From Lepidodermella squamata (Eukaryota > Gastrotricha): a stretch of 64,000 nucleotides of DNA. The position numbers and the translations under genes are program-made. The stretch's first letter is position 1. Each line of letters starts with the position of its first letter. Positions 22,382-32,922 of this stretch are shown here, piece after piece. Location of the stretch: positions 1,240,001-1,304,000 of the forward strand of contig JBLDXI010000017.1 of assembly GCA_047495785.1 (NCBI GenBank). The letters are read 5' to 3'. The notes below the pieces were generated by a model that saw only the letters and a list, made by a program, of their open reading frames with translations, made no database searches and was not told the DNA's origin.

Positions 22382-24080
22382 TTATTTTTTGAACTGAGTA
22401 GTTTCCCATGTATCGATGCAGCAGGAGTAGCAGCATGGGTAGAAACACATGATTGGGAAGAAGAAAATCCAAATCAGTCTGAAAAGACATTTTTACGAAC
22501 TTTTTAAAATTTACTCCTCAATTCACTTACAGCTGAACCCACCACGCCCTGCGAAACGCAAATATACTTTAAATACATCGTTCTACATATTATTTACACA
22601 TATTTACCATTGTTCAGGCTGCGCTTGGATGGTTTTAGTGATCTTGGTTACTGTTCTGGCCACAACTAGAGGAAAGGCAGTTCGTATATAATGTCAGCCC
22701 CTCTATGAAATCATGACAAACCTATTGGTGTTGGTGGAGGAGGTGGAGCCTGGTTTTGAACCTGAAAAAAACGAAATAAGAAACGATTTAGGTTTGGCAT
22801 CAAAACAAACGCAAGTTCCGGGACTTGACCATTGACCTGTTGATTGGCATACAATGAAACCATTTCCAACCACAACGAAACCGCTATAGCAATTAAGAAT
22901 CCTTATGCTTGCTACTTGTGTTGCGCCCGGACTGAATGCTCCATTCGGAATAACTGGAATCATGCTATCGTAACATTGCACATCATCCACTAGGTCACGT
23001 GGAGCAGCCGTTGGCCGCCTTCTTGTGGTCCGTCTGGTTGTCGGCTCTTGTATTCCGAATGACATTGATGACAGACTATAAATTCTCAGCAAAACTTACC
23101 GTCGGTCACCTCAGCTTCTGCTCAAAAATAAGTGTAATGATACCATCGAGTAATGAATGATAAAACAAAGCAACCTTCCATGTGCAGTGCTCGAAGTGGG
23201 TCAGCAAGACCGGTTACTCGGCGAATCCAATTGAGAACACGGCAAATCCTCGCGTAGACGTAAACGCCTGGTTTTCCCGTCGAGCACGTCTCGCTTAGCC
23301 GATGCGAAGCGATGCCAAACAGAGATTTTGCATCCACGCCAATCAAAGGACTGCCGACATTCTCATCCTTACAGAAGGGCGAGGCCACTTCACCAGCGCA
23401 TAATTTTGCGTCAGACGTCGCTTCCAAACCGCAATCTAAGTGAGCTTTGATCTTGATATTTGATTCACTCGGTATCCCTGCATCATCAATTGCAACAGCA
23501 AATGCTTCATCGGGGCTTGTCGAGCATGATTCAACTGTTGGTAAGCTGATTTTTGCGAGCTGACTTCCAAACTGGTTCTCACGGCCCAAGTCCAGCAAAG
23601 CGAAATCGAAGTTGTAATCACCGCCCCTGCCAAAATGTGGATGAATGATGATTGATGATTTGCCAGCGACTTGGATCGTCTTCGTGAGGAAACCGAATGC
23701 AACAGTAGCGCTGAATAGGTTAGAAAATGTTAGAAATCGTAAAAGCAGGGGAGGAGGTTCAAGTATTACTTGCTGGCGGTGGTGTGATTATCATTTCGAA
23801 GGCAACGAGCCGCAGTCAATAACCAGTGATCACTGATAAGAACGCCCATACATTCAACTTTTTCCAACTTGCCATCAACTGGTATCACACTTTTCACGCT
23901 CGCCTGGTTGGATAGTCAGTAAATGATAAATAAATCAAACACGGATGTGAATTTTATTCGAACCAAATAGGAGAAATCGCTGAATTCTGGATTAACTGGG
24001 ATGGTGTCGAGAGCCGCACCCAAGGTGATGAGGGATGCGGCTAATAAACAATAAGGAAACAATATGCTTCGACTATCCAT
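22382..24080 (-). CDS. Membrane-anchored serine-protease homologue with one CCP (array gene I, type 1)
   Basis: Start at 24080 gives the signal peptide MDSRSILFPYCLLAASLITL. The His motif reads TAARC (His to Arg), the Asp motif NFDFALLDL keeps Asp, and the serine region reads ENVGSPL (Ser to Val). One CCP exon (about 22790-22990, MIPVIPNGAFSPGATQ) is followed by a Pro-rich linker (QNQAPPPPPTPIG), AQPEQW, the transmembrane LIWIFFFPIMCFYP and the tail CCYSCCIDTWETTQFKK. It is the duplicate of gene G but lacks the extra CCP exon. The tail resembles gene E as well as gene G, again suggesting exchange between members. Confidence 0.78.
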
Positions 24081-24152
24081 CGCGTCAAGTCTAACCAAAA
24101 ATAATGTTCGCTAAATGTCGCGGCTAATTTGGAGTTGGCGCAAAACAGGGGT

Positions 24153-24217
24153 TTTATACCCTCCCTTTGTACCGGTATCAGTAAATACGAATGTAATCAG
24201 CTCGTGCTTTCGAAAAC
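24153..24217 (-). promoter_or_regulatory. Core promoter of gene I
   Basis: TATAAA on the minus strand at 24158-24153, TACCGGTACA at 24177-24168 and a one-base variant of the palindrome (CTTTCGAAAA, 24208-24217). This is the same module as at genes E and G, about 75 bp from the start codon. Confidence 0.6.
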
Positions 24218-24995
24218 AAACATGGATCTCATATGCACCGATTTGTTTAGGGAGCAAGTATTTTGCGGCCTGTGATGTTAGCCGCAGCCCTAATGCTTGT
24301 GGCTGCCCCCAGTTGGGGAACATTGAGATAACTTGTGTCATCGCATGTAATAAGTCTCACCTTTAAATTGGATACAAACAAGCGGATGTGTAAACATATA
24401 CTCTGAAGCATTGCGGGCGACAGCTTGTGATATAAATAGCTCACATTAAGCGTTCCGCGCAATAACTTGGTAAATGAGCGAAACAGCGCAAAAAAACTTG
24501 GCCAAATGAACAGTGGAGCAAACATGTTTTTGTGAAGCTGAAGCGGGCACTTAGGACAGTAATTCGGTGTAATCGATGGGTTGCCACCTGAATCCTGAAT
24601 ACTGAACTTTCACTTTTACTGAGCTGAGATCGAAACTTGATAAAATAACCCGACATGCAGTCAGAGATGTCTCATACGCAACCGAAGAAGGTTCGGAAAA
24701 CTAAACTGTAGGACAGGGTGTTAAGCCCGACCTTATTGTCTGGGATGTTACCAGCGCCATGAAATCGCTATTCAGCTGTGGAAATGCCGATGGGAATGGA
24801 AAATCCGGGATATGCTTTTCCTCACCAGGAAAAATGCATGGCTTTCGAGCCGTTTTCACCGTCATGCTTATCGCATCTGGATTGCTTCTGGAATTTTGGA
24901 AAATCAGTTAAAGATATATTTGAACTGTTTAGTAATCCACAAAGTTGATGTTTCACTATTATTTTTTATTTATTTCTATTCAGCAAGATATGTTA
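24218..24995. repeat. Second copy of the gene G upstream DNA
   Basis: Homologous to about 16070-16860, without a recognisable gene. The right end is the 3' flank of gene J. Confidence 0.65.
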
Positions 24996-26470
24996 TTACT
25001 TTGAGCAGCATTTGTCAAAGCCGCCGCAAAAGTAAACGATACCCAGAATAATTAGAACCCACAAAATCGAGCCAGAAACGATAATCCAAGGCAGGTCGTT
25101 GTAGGTCGGCCCGAACTCAGGTGGGCCATCAGCCGCCGCTTTAGCCTCGCCGCTTTTCGGGGCCGTCGCCTCGTGAACCGATTCGGGTTGAACAACTTCC
25201 GGAGGCGGGCGATTTTCCAGCTGTCGCAGTTTATTTGCCTGCTGATTTTGCGTCAAGCCGCTTTTAGGAGGTTCGCTAGCCACGCATCGGCCGGCTTTCG
25301 ACCAAGTTCCATTCGCTTGGCATGTTATGTATTCACTTCCTTGAGCGAGTCGATACCCATCGTTGCACTCAATTTGACGAACTGATCCAGGTGTCGCTTC
25401 GCCCGGCTTTACTGAACCATTCGAAATAGTCGGATTAGCTGCACAACCCTCATCTGAAAAATTTCGTTTAAATATCGAATAATCGATGTAAATATTTCTA
25501 CCTTGACTGAATTGCTTGACTGCTGCGGCTGCTTTGAAATTGAGGCTATCGTTAGGCGGCGGGATGTCGCTAACAACGTCTTGAATCCAGTTCGAAACAC
25601 GGCAAATTCGCCCGAAAACTAATGGCTTTTCAGGTTCGTGGCAAGCCGGAGCTCGATGGCTTGAAACCCCAATCAAATAATAGGACGTCGACCTGGAATC
25701 CTTACAAATCAAAGGATGCCCGGGCGTTTCGGCCAGGCAAGTTATTTCAGGATCAGCCACGCGACTAACGCATAGTTTTTGATAGTCACTCGCCCTTTTC
25801 CCGCCATCGCACGTGTTGAACGGTTGGAAATTAACGGGCGATTTTTTCAGAATTTTCGCCGCGGTTTGCACGCCATCTGTCGCGAGAGCAATAGCGTTGG
25901 AACACGAGGCGGCTTGGTGCTGTTGTTGTTGGCAAATCGCTTGGTTCGGCATTAGAAGGGGCTGAACTTTCGCGAGAGATTTCGGTAGTTTGATCAGTGC
26001 GAAATCGTAATTATCTCCGACTAGACTTCGGCTCCGGCCGAAATCTGGGTGAATTGTGATTGAGGAAACGTTAACATTGATTCCGCTTTGACCAGTCTGG
26101 CCAGGAATTTTCACAGTCACTCTGGAACCAAATTGCTCGTATTAGCTTTAAATTGTATAATGAGGAGACTTACGTGTTAGCAGTCGATTTTCCCTTTCGG
26201 ATGCAATGACCTGCAGTAATTAGCCAGGTCGGTGAAATTGAGGTCGCACCGCATTCGAGCTTGGATGAATCCCCCTCAAAGCTGGTCGAAATGTCAACCT
26301 ATAAATAATTGGCAAATAATAATTCCTGCTATTTGAGGCAATTTTAACTATTTTACCAGCCAAGGAAACTCGTCGTGATCGATTGGTTGTAACCTGGTGG
26401 GTGATTCACCGGTCAAACACGTGCGGCCGGTCAATATAATACAAATCAGCAATGCTAGGTTTTTTCTCAT
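24996..26470 (-). CDS. Membrane-anchored serine-protease homologue with CCP, divergent member (array gene J)
   Basis: Start at 26470 gives the signal peptide MRKNLALLICIILTGRTC and EFPWL at the first junction. The His motif TAGHC keeps His and the Asp motif YDFALIKL keeps Asp, but the serine region reads CLAETPGHPLIC (Ser to Pro). A 48-bp in-frame intron after KQFSQG separates the body from a CCP domain (CAANPTISNGSVKPGE to CQANGTWSKAGRC). A longer Glu/Pro/Ala stalk and the transmembrane IIVSGSILWVLIILGIVYF follow, with the short tail CGGFDKCCSK. The tail belongs to neither of the other two classes, so this is probably the oldest or most diverged member. Exon joins before about 26100 are by eye. 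Confidence 0.78.
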
Positions 26471-27195
26471 ATTTTATTGATGAGATTGGATACTTGGAGG
26501 ATTTTATTTTAAAAAATGCAAAAATGGTCGCAAAATGTGCGGTCGAATGCAATTGTTTACAAGCAGGTGTTCATAAATACCTGAGAAGTAACATAACGGC
26601 CTCCACGGTAATTTTTGTATCATTTTCTCGCATTGTTAAACCGATGTTTACCACGCGGTTTTTGTCACAATAGTGTGCCGATAAAAATTGGCTTGAATTA
26701 CTTGCAGATATTATTCATCAATTCCGTTCCATTTTTAAAAATCAGGGTTAAAACATTAATCATCAAGCGATCTTCATGAAGCGAATGCGGAAATCTTGAA
26801 GCTTCGGTAATTTCTAGGAAATCGTTTTTTTACCGCCAACCTATTTGGTATCCTGTATAAATAATAAAACGCATGCGTTTTGTTATTATACGTGTCTTAT
26901 TTTCGATTTTTTTTCTCCCTCGTGTACGTATCGTAAACGGCCGTCGCGTAGTAGCCAAGCACGTGTGAGGAAATTTTGATTTTTCCCTCTTTCTTTTATG
27001 CGGCATCAAATCGCCGTAGAACAAGACGTGGATACACTTCACAGTTTTACGCGTTTGCTCTCTTAATATTACGACTTCATTTCCGGGTTGGTCTTAACTT
27101 CAAAAAAGGCCGTAAAAATCAAGTGGTTTGTTCTCTTATAGGGCAAAAAAAATCAGTTTGCGATAATATTTTTTGGAATTTTCGTAGAAATAAAA
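26471..27195. other. Intergenic region between the array and the right flanking gene
   Basis: Divergent promoter region: gene J starts on the minus strand at 26470 and the next gene on the plus strand at 27196. AT-rich; no element identified with confidence. Confidence 0.4.
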
Positions 27196-29479
27196 ATGTT
27201 CCCGACCTTGTACACGCGGTTTGAAGACTGCGCAGATAGCCGCTGCGAAACCTCACCAGCTTCGTCCGGCTATGAAAGCCTGTCAAGTGAATCATCTTCT
27301 ATTGACCTGCACAATGCGAAGAAATACACGTTTCCGAATCACAATTGCTCGCGGTTCAGGAACCTTGTCATCAAAATGGCCAATCCAATTGCACCGGACA
27401 TGTTTTTGCCGAACTCAACTTATCGCCACCGATTCGCAGAACCCGAGCGGAGTGATTCATCGGAAGAAAATGTTGAAAAGCCGTGGGTGCCGTGGTGGTC
27501 GAAAAGAGGCGCGCGCAGTCGACTTCAGTCTAAGGCTGAAATTTCGAGAAAAGTAACTATCAAATTTGGAGAGGACGGCGAAGAGGAGGAAGATGGCGGC
27601 TATGTGGCGACTATTGATGAGTCAAAAATTGAGCAGAAAGCCCCGGTTGATATCAGCGAAAATAACGACCCCGATCCGCCTGTTCCAGGGCCCAATGAGA
27701 TCGAAATAGCCCTACTGCCTCCACCAATAAGCCCTGTCTCTTTTTCAAGGCCGTTATCAACCCGAGATAGAAGTGCTAGATCGGCAGAATCGAGATCTGG
27801 AGCGGTAGTGGCGAACCTGGAAGAAACCCCGATTATCAACGCAAAAATCAAGAAGAAAAATACGAAAGCCTCGAAACCAACCCCAATCGAAAGTTCTACG
27901 ACTAAATTGCCTGTTTTGAAATCGAAAGAGGTTGAGGTCCACAAGGAGAAGCCAGTCATCAACTTTCCGGCTCGGTTGTACCAATCAAAGGGCAAAAATT
28001 ACAAACAGTTCGGCCGGTATCAGAAACATTCGAAAGTTGAAGTTTCTAGTACGTCGAATTACGAGCAAGACAGCGATGTTATGGCCGATCACGGGTCGGT
28101 TTTGGACTCGATTCTGACTGATGAAGAAGAAAATGGTCTAGATAATTTGGCGGTTCCGAATGAAGAGCCTTTGACGAGTACGCCGCTTCATGGCAGTCGC
28201 GCTTTATCGGCAAATGACGAAAATAAATCGGAACGAGTCGGCGAGGAGGATGATGACGATTACGTCAAAGAGTTCGAACGGATTGTTCATGAAAGTGGCG
28301 GCTTCACAATTTTTGGCCGAGGCCCAAATAGTCCTGGATTTATTTCAAAGTAAATTACTTCGATTTTCCTGGATTTTTTTACGATAATTTCGTATTTTTC
28401 AGGGGTAAGAATAATCGACCTCTCACGGACCGGAATTCGACTACGCCCAACCTCGGAAGTGCCATTCAGAAAGTCGCGAAACACCAGGCTATCCTGAATG
28501 GTTCGCCGTTACCTGCTAAACCGACTCCACAGCCAAGCAAAAGCCCGGCGATAAGCTACAGTTTGCTGCCGCGAGATTTCAAACGCCACCAATTGCAGTC
28601 GAGGCTGAATCATATCAACAAAGACGCCGAGCCAAAAACTCCGCAGCCTAATATACCAAATTTAATCCTACCTCCATCCAATTCTGATCTCGATTCGGCT
28701 GCGGGTAGCATGGAAACTGCTGGAACCGGGGCGACTGTACCCAGCACTGATACCGGCATAGGTTCAGGCAGCATGGACCTTACCAAATTTCTTGATAAGC
28801 GGCTGATCCCGGGTTCAATCAAAAGCAGTACAAGTGGCGTGAGGAGTTACGAGTCAAGCTTCAGGAGTTTGATTCAAAAAACTGCCGGTCCGCCAGTTCC
28901 AGACGGTGGCAAAACTGCTGTCTCGGTTAGCGCCAATGCTGGCCAGAAATTCGATGAAAGTATTCGCATGAATGCGGCTGATATCAGCCTCCTTAACCAG
29001 CTCATTTCCAACTACACCAGGAGCACTAGTGAATTGATGAGCAAATCTAGAAATGACGGTAATTCAAGGAATTAATTTCTAGAATTTTCCAGAATTTGTT
29101 TTGTCTAGGTACTCTTCCTGCTTTGGCGGAGTCGGATCAGAAATCAGCTGGGCGAGAGACTTCGGCTTCGCAAGTTTTACCCGAAATTTCTGGCGAATTG
29201 AACGATGTCGCAAATGATTTCAACAACATGGTACAGCGAAATCGAGCCAAGGAAACGCGGTTTACGTTACCGAAATTCAACGGCGGAATTTCGTCCTGCG
29301 GCAGCTTCGGCCACTGTTTCACTGACTATCGATTGGGGGCTAATCTGACGACTCAACTCGCCCACCCCAACGGATTTCGATTTTCTTCTATCACCGAACA
29401 ACTGCTTTATTATTTCAAATTCACCGAGGAGAGGCGGATGCAAACAGAAACCGAGCGGCTACTTGAGTTGCGATCTTAG
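27196..29479 (+). CDS. Unidentified low-complexity protein, three exons (paralogue of 497-2498 gene)
   Basis: Exons 27196-28349, 28403-29058 and 29109-29479 join in frame (introns of 53 and 50 bp) to give 726 residues. No signal peptide or membrane segment. The protein is Ser/Pro/Asn-rich with an acidic patch (EEDDDDYVKEFERI). The block APDMFLPNSTYR near residue 71 matches APDMLLPNSTYR of the gene at 497, and both are preceded by an H-x-C-S motif. The C-terminal exon holds a more ordered-looking segment (GHCFTDYRLGANLTTQL to LLYYFKFTEERRMQTE). Family not recognised. Its position on the other side of the protease-homologue array, in the same orientation as its paralogue, suggests an older duplication that the array now separates. 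Confidence 0.75.
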
Positions 29480-29606
29480 ATTTACTTTCATCTACTTTAG
29501 AAAATACTTCCCATTTTTTCAAACATCAACCATTATTTTTTTATTCAAACTGAAAGATTTTTGAGTTGTTAAAAGAAACAAAAAAATGACGAATAAATTG
29601 AGAATG

Positions 29607-31928
29607 TTAAATCGGCGGCAGGCCCATTGGGGCTGTAAGTGAAGTTGACGATTTTTTCGGGTCTTTCACCGTGTATTTGTCCCACTTTTTCTCCGGGTCG
29701 AACGGCTTCCATCGAGACGCCGGGAATATATGCTTATTCCGCTCGTACCAGCTTCGCAGGCAAACTTTACCGGCGTGCGATTCTTCTTTTTCAATTGAAT
29801 CCTCCTAAAAATTAGGAAAAAACGTGTAAAATCACGAAAATTAATCGCGGCAGAAACTCACCTTAATAAACATGAGCTACTATCAACCACAGGCGAATTT
29901 TGCCTGGTATGGCATCTACGATTTTCAATATTCGGGGAATCAACGCCATTCGATTGAGCGTGTTGAATTTGTTAATTCCTCCAACGCTCATTTCACGCCC
30001 GAGCGAACTTATGGAGTAATTTAATTGAAGATTGTTTCAAAAAGTCGAATTAGGAAAAATTAATTAGTCGAATTAGGAAACGAAAAATAAAGAAAATTCA
30101 CAATTTGGCGCGGTGATTCATTGCCATCAGTGATTATGCAAAAATATAACTCCACCTACTCTTCCATATTATTCAATGTTTGAATGCGGGTAGAGTATAT
30201 TGAGGTCAGTAGTGAGAGTTGGAGGAATTACTAAAAAGTCAACGCGCTCTATCGATCGGTATTAATTTCCACGAAAATCGAAGATACCATACCCATGATC
30301 ATACCAGGTGGAATTCGCCTGTGTTTGAAAATGGGTCAAAGCTACCTACCCGAGCACAGATACTTATGAATTTAAAACTTGGGAAAAAAGTTGATCATTG
30401 CGAGCTTAAATGCCATCTTGTTCTCTTGTAAAAACTTCAAACTTCTAGCACGAAAGATTGATTGTTTGTCCAAACATCCCTGACCAAACTTTAATTTTCC
30501 GCAAGGTGGCCAAGGTGAGCGGCCACCTTGCGGTTTGAAACTGTCGGATGAGGGTCTAATTTTGGACGCTGAACACGATGGAATCAAGCAATCTGGGATA
30601 CATTTTTTGAGAAATAATCAGCCATTATAGCATTTTTTCACCTTTAAACTTTGAACCCAATTTTCTCAGCAACCCTGATAGCTAGCAACCTATTTTTGAT
30701 ATCGTTCGACTTCTCGTTCATTGATCTTGAAAGCGGTATCAAAATCTCACGATTCTAAACATGTTGCCAAACCCCACTACTCACTTTTTAACGGTCAAAT
30801 TTGAAATTTCCTAGAACAAAAGCTATTAGCGACCAAGCGCTAATTTTTTCGCGATTATAAAGATAAAGAAGTGGCTCATTTTTCTACTAATCGGCATCGA
30901 AATCGAAGAGAGTGAAAATTATTTATGGCTAAATGAAAATGTCAAAAAAACGCCGATCAAAACAATGGGGATTTTCTCGGTTCAAAAATAATACTAGTTT
31001 TGCATTTTTTTAAGGCGCGCTTTTTGAAAATTAATTAAAATTCGTTGCCATTACGTATGTGCAAGTGTTCCCTCTGATCACTTCGTTCTCTATGATCAAC
31101 GCCAACCACTCGCAATTCGTTAAATTCAGCACGCAGGGCTTCAAGAGCTTTTTGAAGAAATTGCTGGATTGAAAAGCCTTTCTTGATTTTAACCGATCGA
31201 CGATGGCCGGAACCGTCCCAGTAACTGTAAGTGATCTCGACGTCCTCATTTTTGATCATTTCTTGCGTATGCCGCCATTCAGCCGCTAGTTTCTGACGAA
31301 GCTTTGCCTCTTGCTCTTCTCGCTCTCGATCCGGGAGGAAACTAGTATCGACCTCAGGGTTCATACCGAAGCGTTTCTTTTGAAATGCGGCCGGTTTGTT
31401 GGTTTCTTGGTGCTCTCCACTGCTAACACTTGTGAAGCTTTCGTTTTTCGCCTCCTGGCTTTCTTCACCTTGGCTAGACGTGGCCTTGTCTTGGCTAACT
31501 TCACCTGCTGCGACGGTAGATGGTGAGGTAACCGCCTCCGAAGAACTTTCCACGTCATCTGTCTCCTCGTCATCAAAAGCGAATGAAAGTTTTGATTTAT
31601 CGACTGCCTTTTTCTTTTTAGCCTCATTATCACTACCACCACCTTGTTGCTTTCTCCGTTCGGCCCTTTTCTCGGTTGATAAAGCCATTTCAAGGTCATG
31701 CTCTTTCAACGCCTTCTCCCGCTTAGCCCGCATTTGATCGAGAGTAAGTAAACCGACGGATTCATTGCGAATTTTTTCCTCAACAGAGTCATATTTCGCC
31801 GAAAACCGACCGTCAATTGAGTTGAATTTCGTCTCATCCGCAATTTTCTTCCGTTGAAAAGCAGCCTCTTCCTGTTCTTTCTGTCGCTTTCTTTGAAGCT
31901 GTAAAGCTCTAGCAGCGTCGTCACCCAT
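29607..31928 (-). CDS. FAM50: FAM50/XAP5 family nuclear protein, core segment missing
   Basis: The N-terminal exon (31928 to about 31094) has the family's coiled-coil start ([17 protein letters not shown]), the conserved [15 protein letters not shown] and [17 protein letters not shown], and ends at ELRVVGVD. A 15-nt piece encoding LMFIK (29876-29862) and a last exon (29804-29607) with [19 protein letters not shown] and [14 protein letters not shown] complete the family pattern. FAM50 proteins are nuclear and associate with the spliceosome. Two oddities: the join between GVD and LMFIK spans about 1.2 kb without a strong GT donor, and the usual segment of about 39 residues between LMFIKED and ESHAGK is absent although the frame is kept. 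It may be a damaged gene, a misassembly or a genuine derived form. Confidence 0.8.
29888..30323. repeat. Imperfect long inverted repeat inside the FAM50 interruption
   Basis: Left arm about 29888-29996 and right arm about 30211-30323 are imperfect reverse complements (CACAGGCGAATT ... TAATTCCTCCAACGCTC against CACAGGCGAATT ... TAATTCCTCCAACTCTC). About 214 bp separate them. This is the structure of a foldback element or MITE. It lies next to the small LMFIK exon. Confidence 0.7.
30499..30533. repeat. Perfect 13-bp stem hairpin
   Basis: CCGCAAGGTGGCC (30499-30511) is followed after 9 bases by its exact reverse complement GGCCACCTTGCGG (30521-30533). It is GC-rich within AT-rich intronic DNA. 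Role unknown. Confidence 0.8.
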
Positions 31929-31930
31929 GA

Positions 31931-32218
31931 TTAAAACCCTATGATAACGCGAATAGGCAGCGATTTGTCGAATCGACCGTTGCCGATTTTTATACGCGAG
32001 CTTTCTGCCTGGTTCAACTCGTCCAGCGGTCCATTGAACAAGCCGCTTCCAAGCCACAACAGGACGAAAAACCTGCCCCTGGTGCAATACTAACCCGCCG
32101 TGAAATCGCGAAATTGTTGGACTTGCGAAAATCTGACGGCGATTTATCGGTTCTGAATGGCCTGGGCGAGTTGCTGCAGCCTGGATTTTCAGACCTGCTG
32201 GAACGCTGCCCACCTTAA
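31931..32218 (+). CDS. Unexplained open frame head-to-head with FAM50
   Basis: A 95-codon open frame without an in-frame ATG near its start runs from a stop at 31928-31930 to TAA at 32216. Its product looks protein-like: [20 protein letters not shown], a Gln/Lys/Pro linker, [17 protein letters not shown] and [19 protein letters not shown], with alternating hydrophobic spacing typical of helices. It starts exactly where FAM50 starts on the other strand. It could be the last exon of a small plus-strand gene, or a decayed remnant. Family not recognised. Confidence 0.35.
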   Translation, partial: LKPYDNANRQRFVESTVADFYTRAFCLVQLVQRSIEQAASKPQQDEKPAPGAILTRREIAKLLDLRKSDGDLSVLNGLGELLQPGFSDLLERCPP

Positions 32219-32335
32219 AACTGAACAATTATATATTTATTGTCAGTAATTATTTCGGATATTTACGCCCAAAATTCTTAGTTTTTTTAGCTATTCCGAG
32301 TTCCGATTGGATTGATGAATAAATATATGTATCAA

Positions 32336-32536
32336 TTATTTCCTTTGCTTCGGATCAACAAGTTTCAAGCCGAGTGAAGTTGCTATCGCTGCGCTTCGAG
32401 TAATTTTATCTTGTATTACCGTATTACACCACCTATCGTCTTTCACGTTCGATATACATCGGCAAATGTGGCGTCGATAATGAATAAAGCTGTTCTTACA
32501 CATGTTTTCCGTGTTGTTGTTGTTGGATTTCTTCAT
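32336..32536 (-). CDS. Possible small protein
   Basis: A 66-residue ATG-initiated minus-strand frame with four cysteines (CKNSF, ICRC, WCNTV) and a basic C-terminus (LVDPKQRK). No signal peptide, no homologue recognised, and no polyadenylation signal close to its end. Listed only because the composition is not that of random AT-rich sequence. Confidence 0.2.
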   Translation of the reverse strand: MKKSNNNNTENMCKNSFIHYRRHICRCISNVKDDRWCNTVIQDKITRSAAIATSLGLKLVDPKQRK

Positions 32537-32687
32537 TGATAGCGTATATTCCTTTCTGATGAAAGCCTTATAACGTGGATATGCAAGATATACCTATCTC
32601 GTCTTATATTATATGGTGCCCCCGTTTCAGCTGACTAAAGACGCCGGCGCAGCTGAATAGCCCGCCCACGCATCTATTTACGTACCA

Positions 32688-32759
32688 TCCCTGATGGTCT
32701 AGTGGTTAGGATTCCGCGTTCTCACCGCGGCGGCCCGGGTTCGATTCCCGGTCAGGGAA
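32688..32759 (+). tRNA. tRNA-Glu (CTC)
   Basis: Acceptor arms TCCCTGA and TCAGGGA, anticodon stem CCGCG/CGCGG with loop TTCTCAC (anticodon CTC at 32721-32723), and T-loop GGTTCGATTCC. No intron, 72 nt including the discriminator. Confidence 0.95.
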
Positions 32760-32830
32760 CATTTTTCGTTGAAGGGTGGCACAATCTGATACTATTCATA
32801 GTAATTAATTCAAACTCAGATTGTATGTAA

Positions 32831-32902
32831 TCCTTGGTAGTATAGTGGTTAGTATCCCCGCCTGTCACGCGGGAGACCAGGGTTCGATTCCCTGCCAAGG
32901 AG
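32831..32902 (+). tRNA. tRNA-Asp (GTC)
   Basis: Acceptor arms TCCTTGG and CCAAGGA, anticodon stem CCCGC/GCGGG with loop CTGTCAC (anticodon GTC at 32864-32866), and T-loop GGTTCGATTCC. T-runs just downstream would serve as Pol III terminator. It lies 71 bp from the tRNA-Glu gene in the same orientation. Confidence 0.95.
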
Positions 32903-32922
32903 CATCATTTTTCGTTTTTTTT

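Noticed and set aside
13676-24080. Assembly duplication as sole explanation for the E-F-G repeat
   Set aside because: The copies differ by many substitutions, a transposon, a microsatellite and an exon duplication, so they are real paralogous segments.
31929-32228. Upstream extension of the FAM50 frame
   Set aside because: The family N-terminus begins at 31928; the extension is the antisense of the plus-strand frame at 31931.
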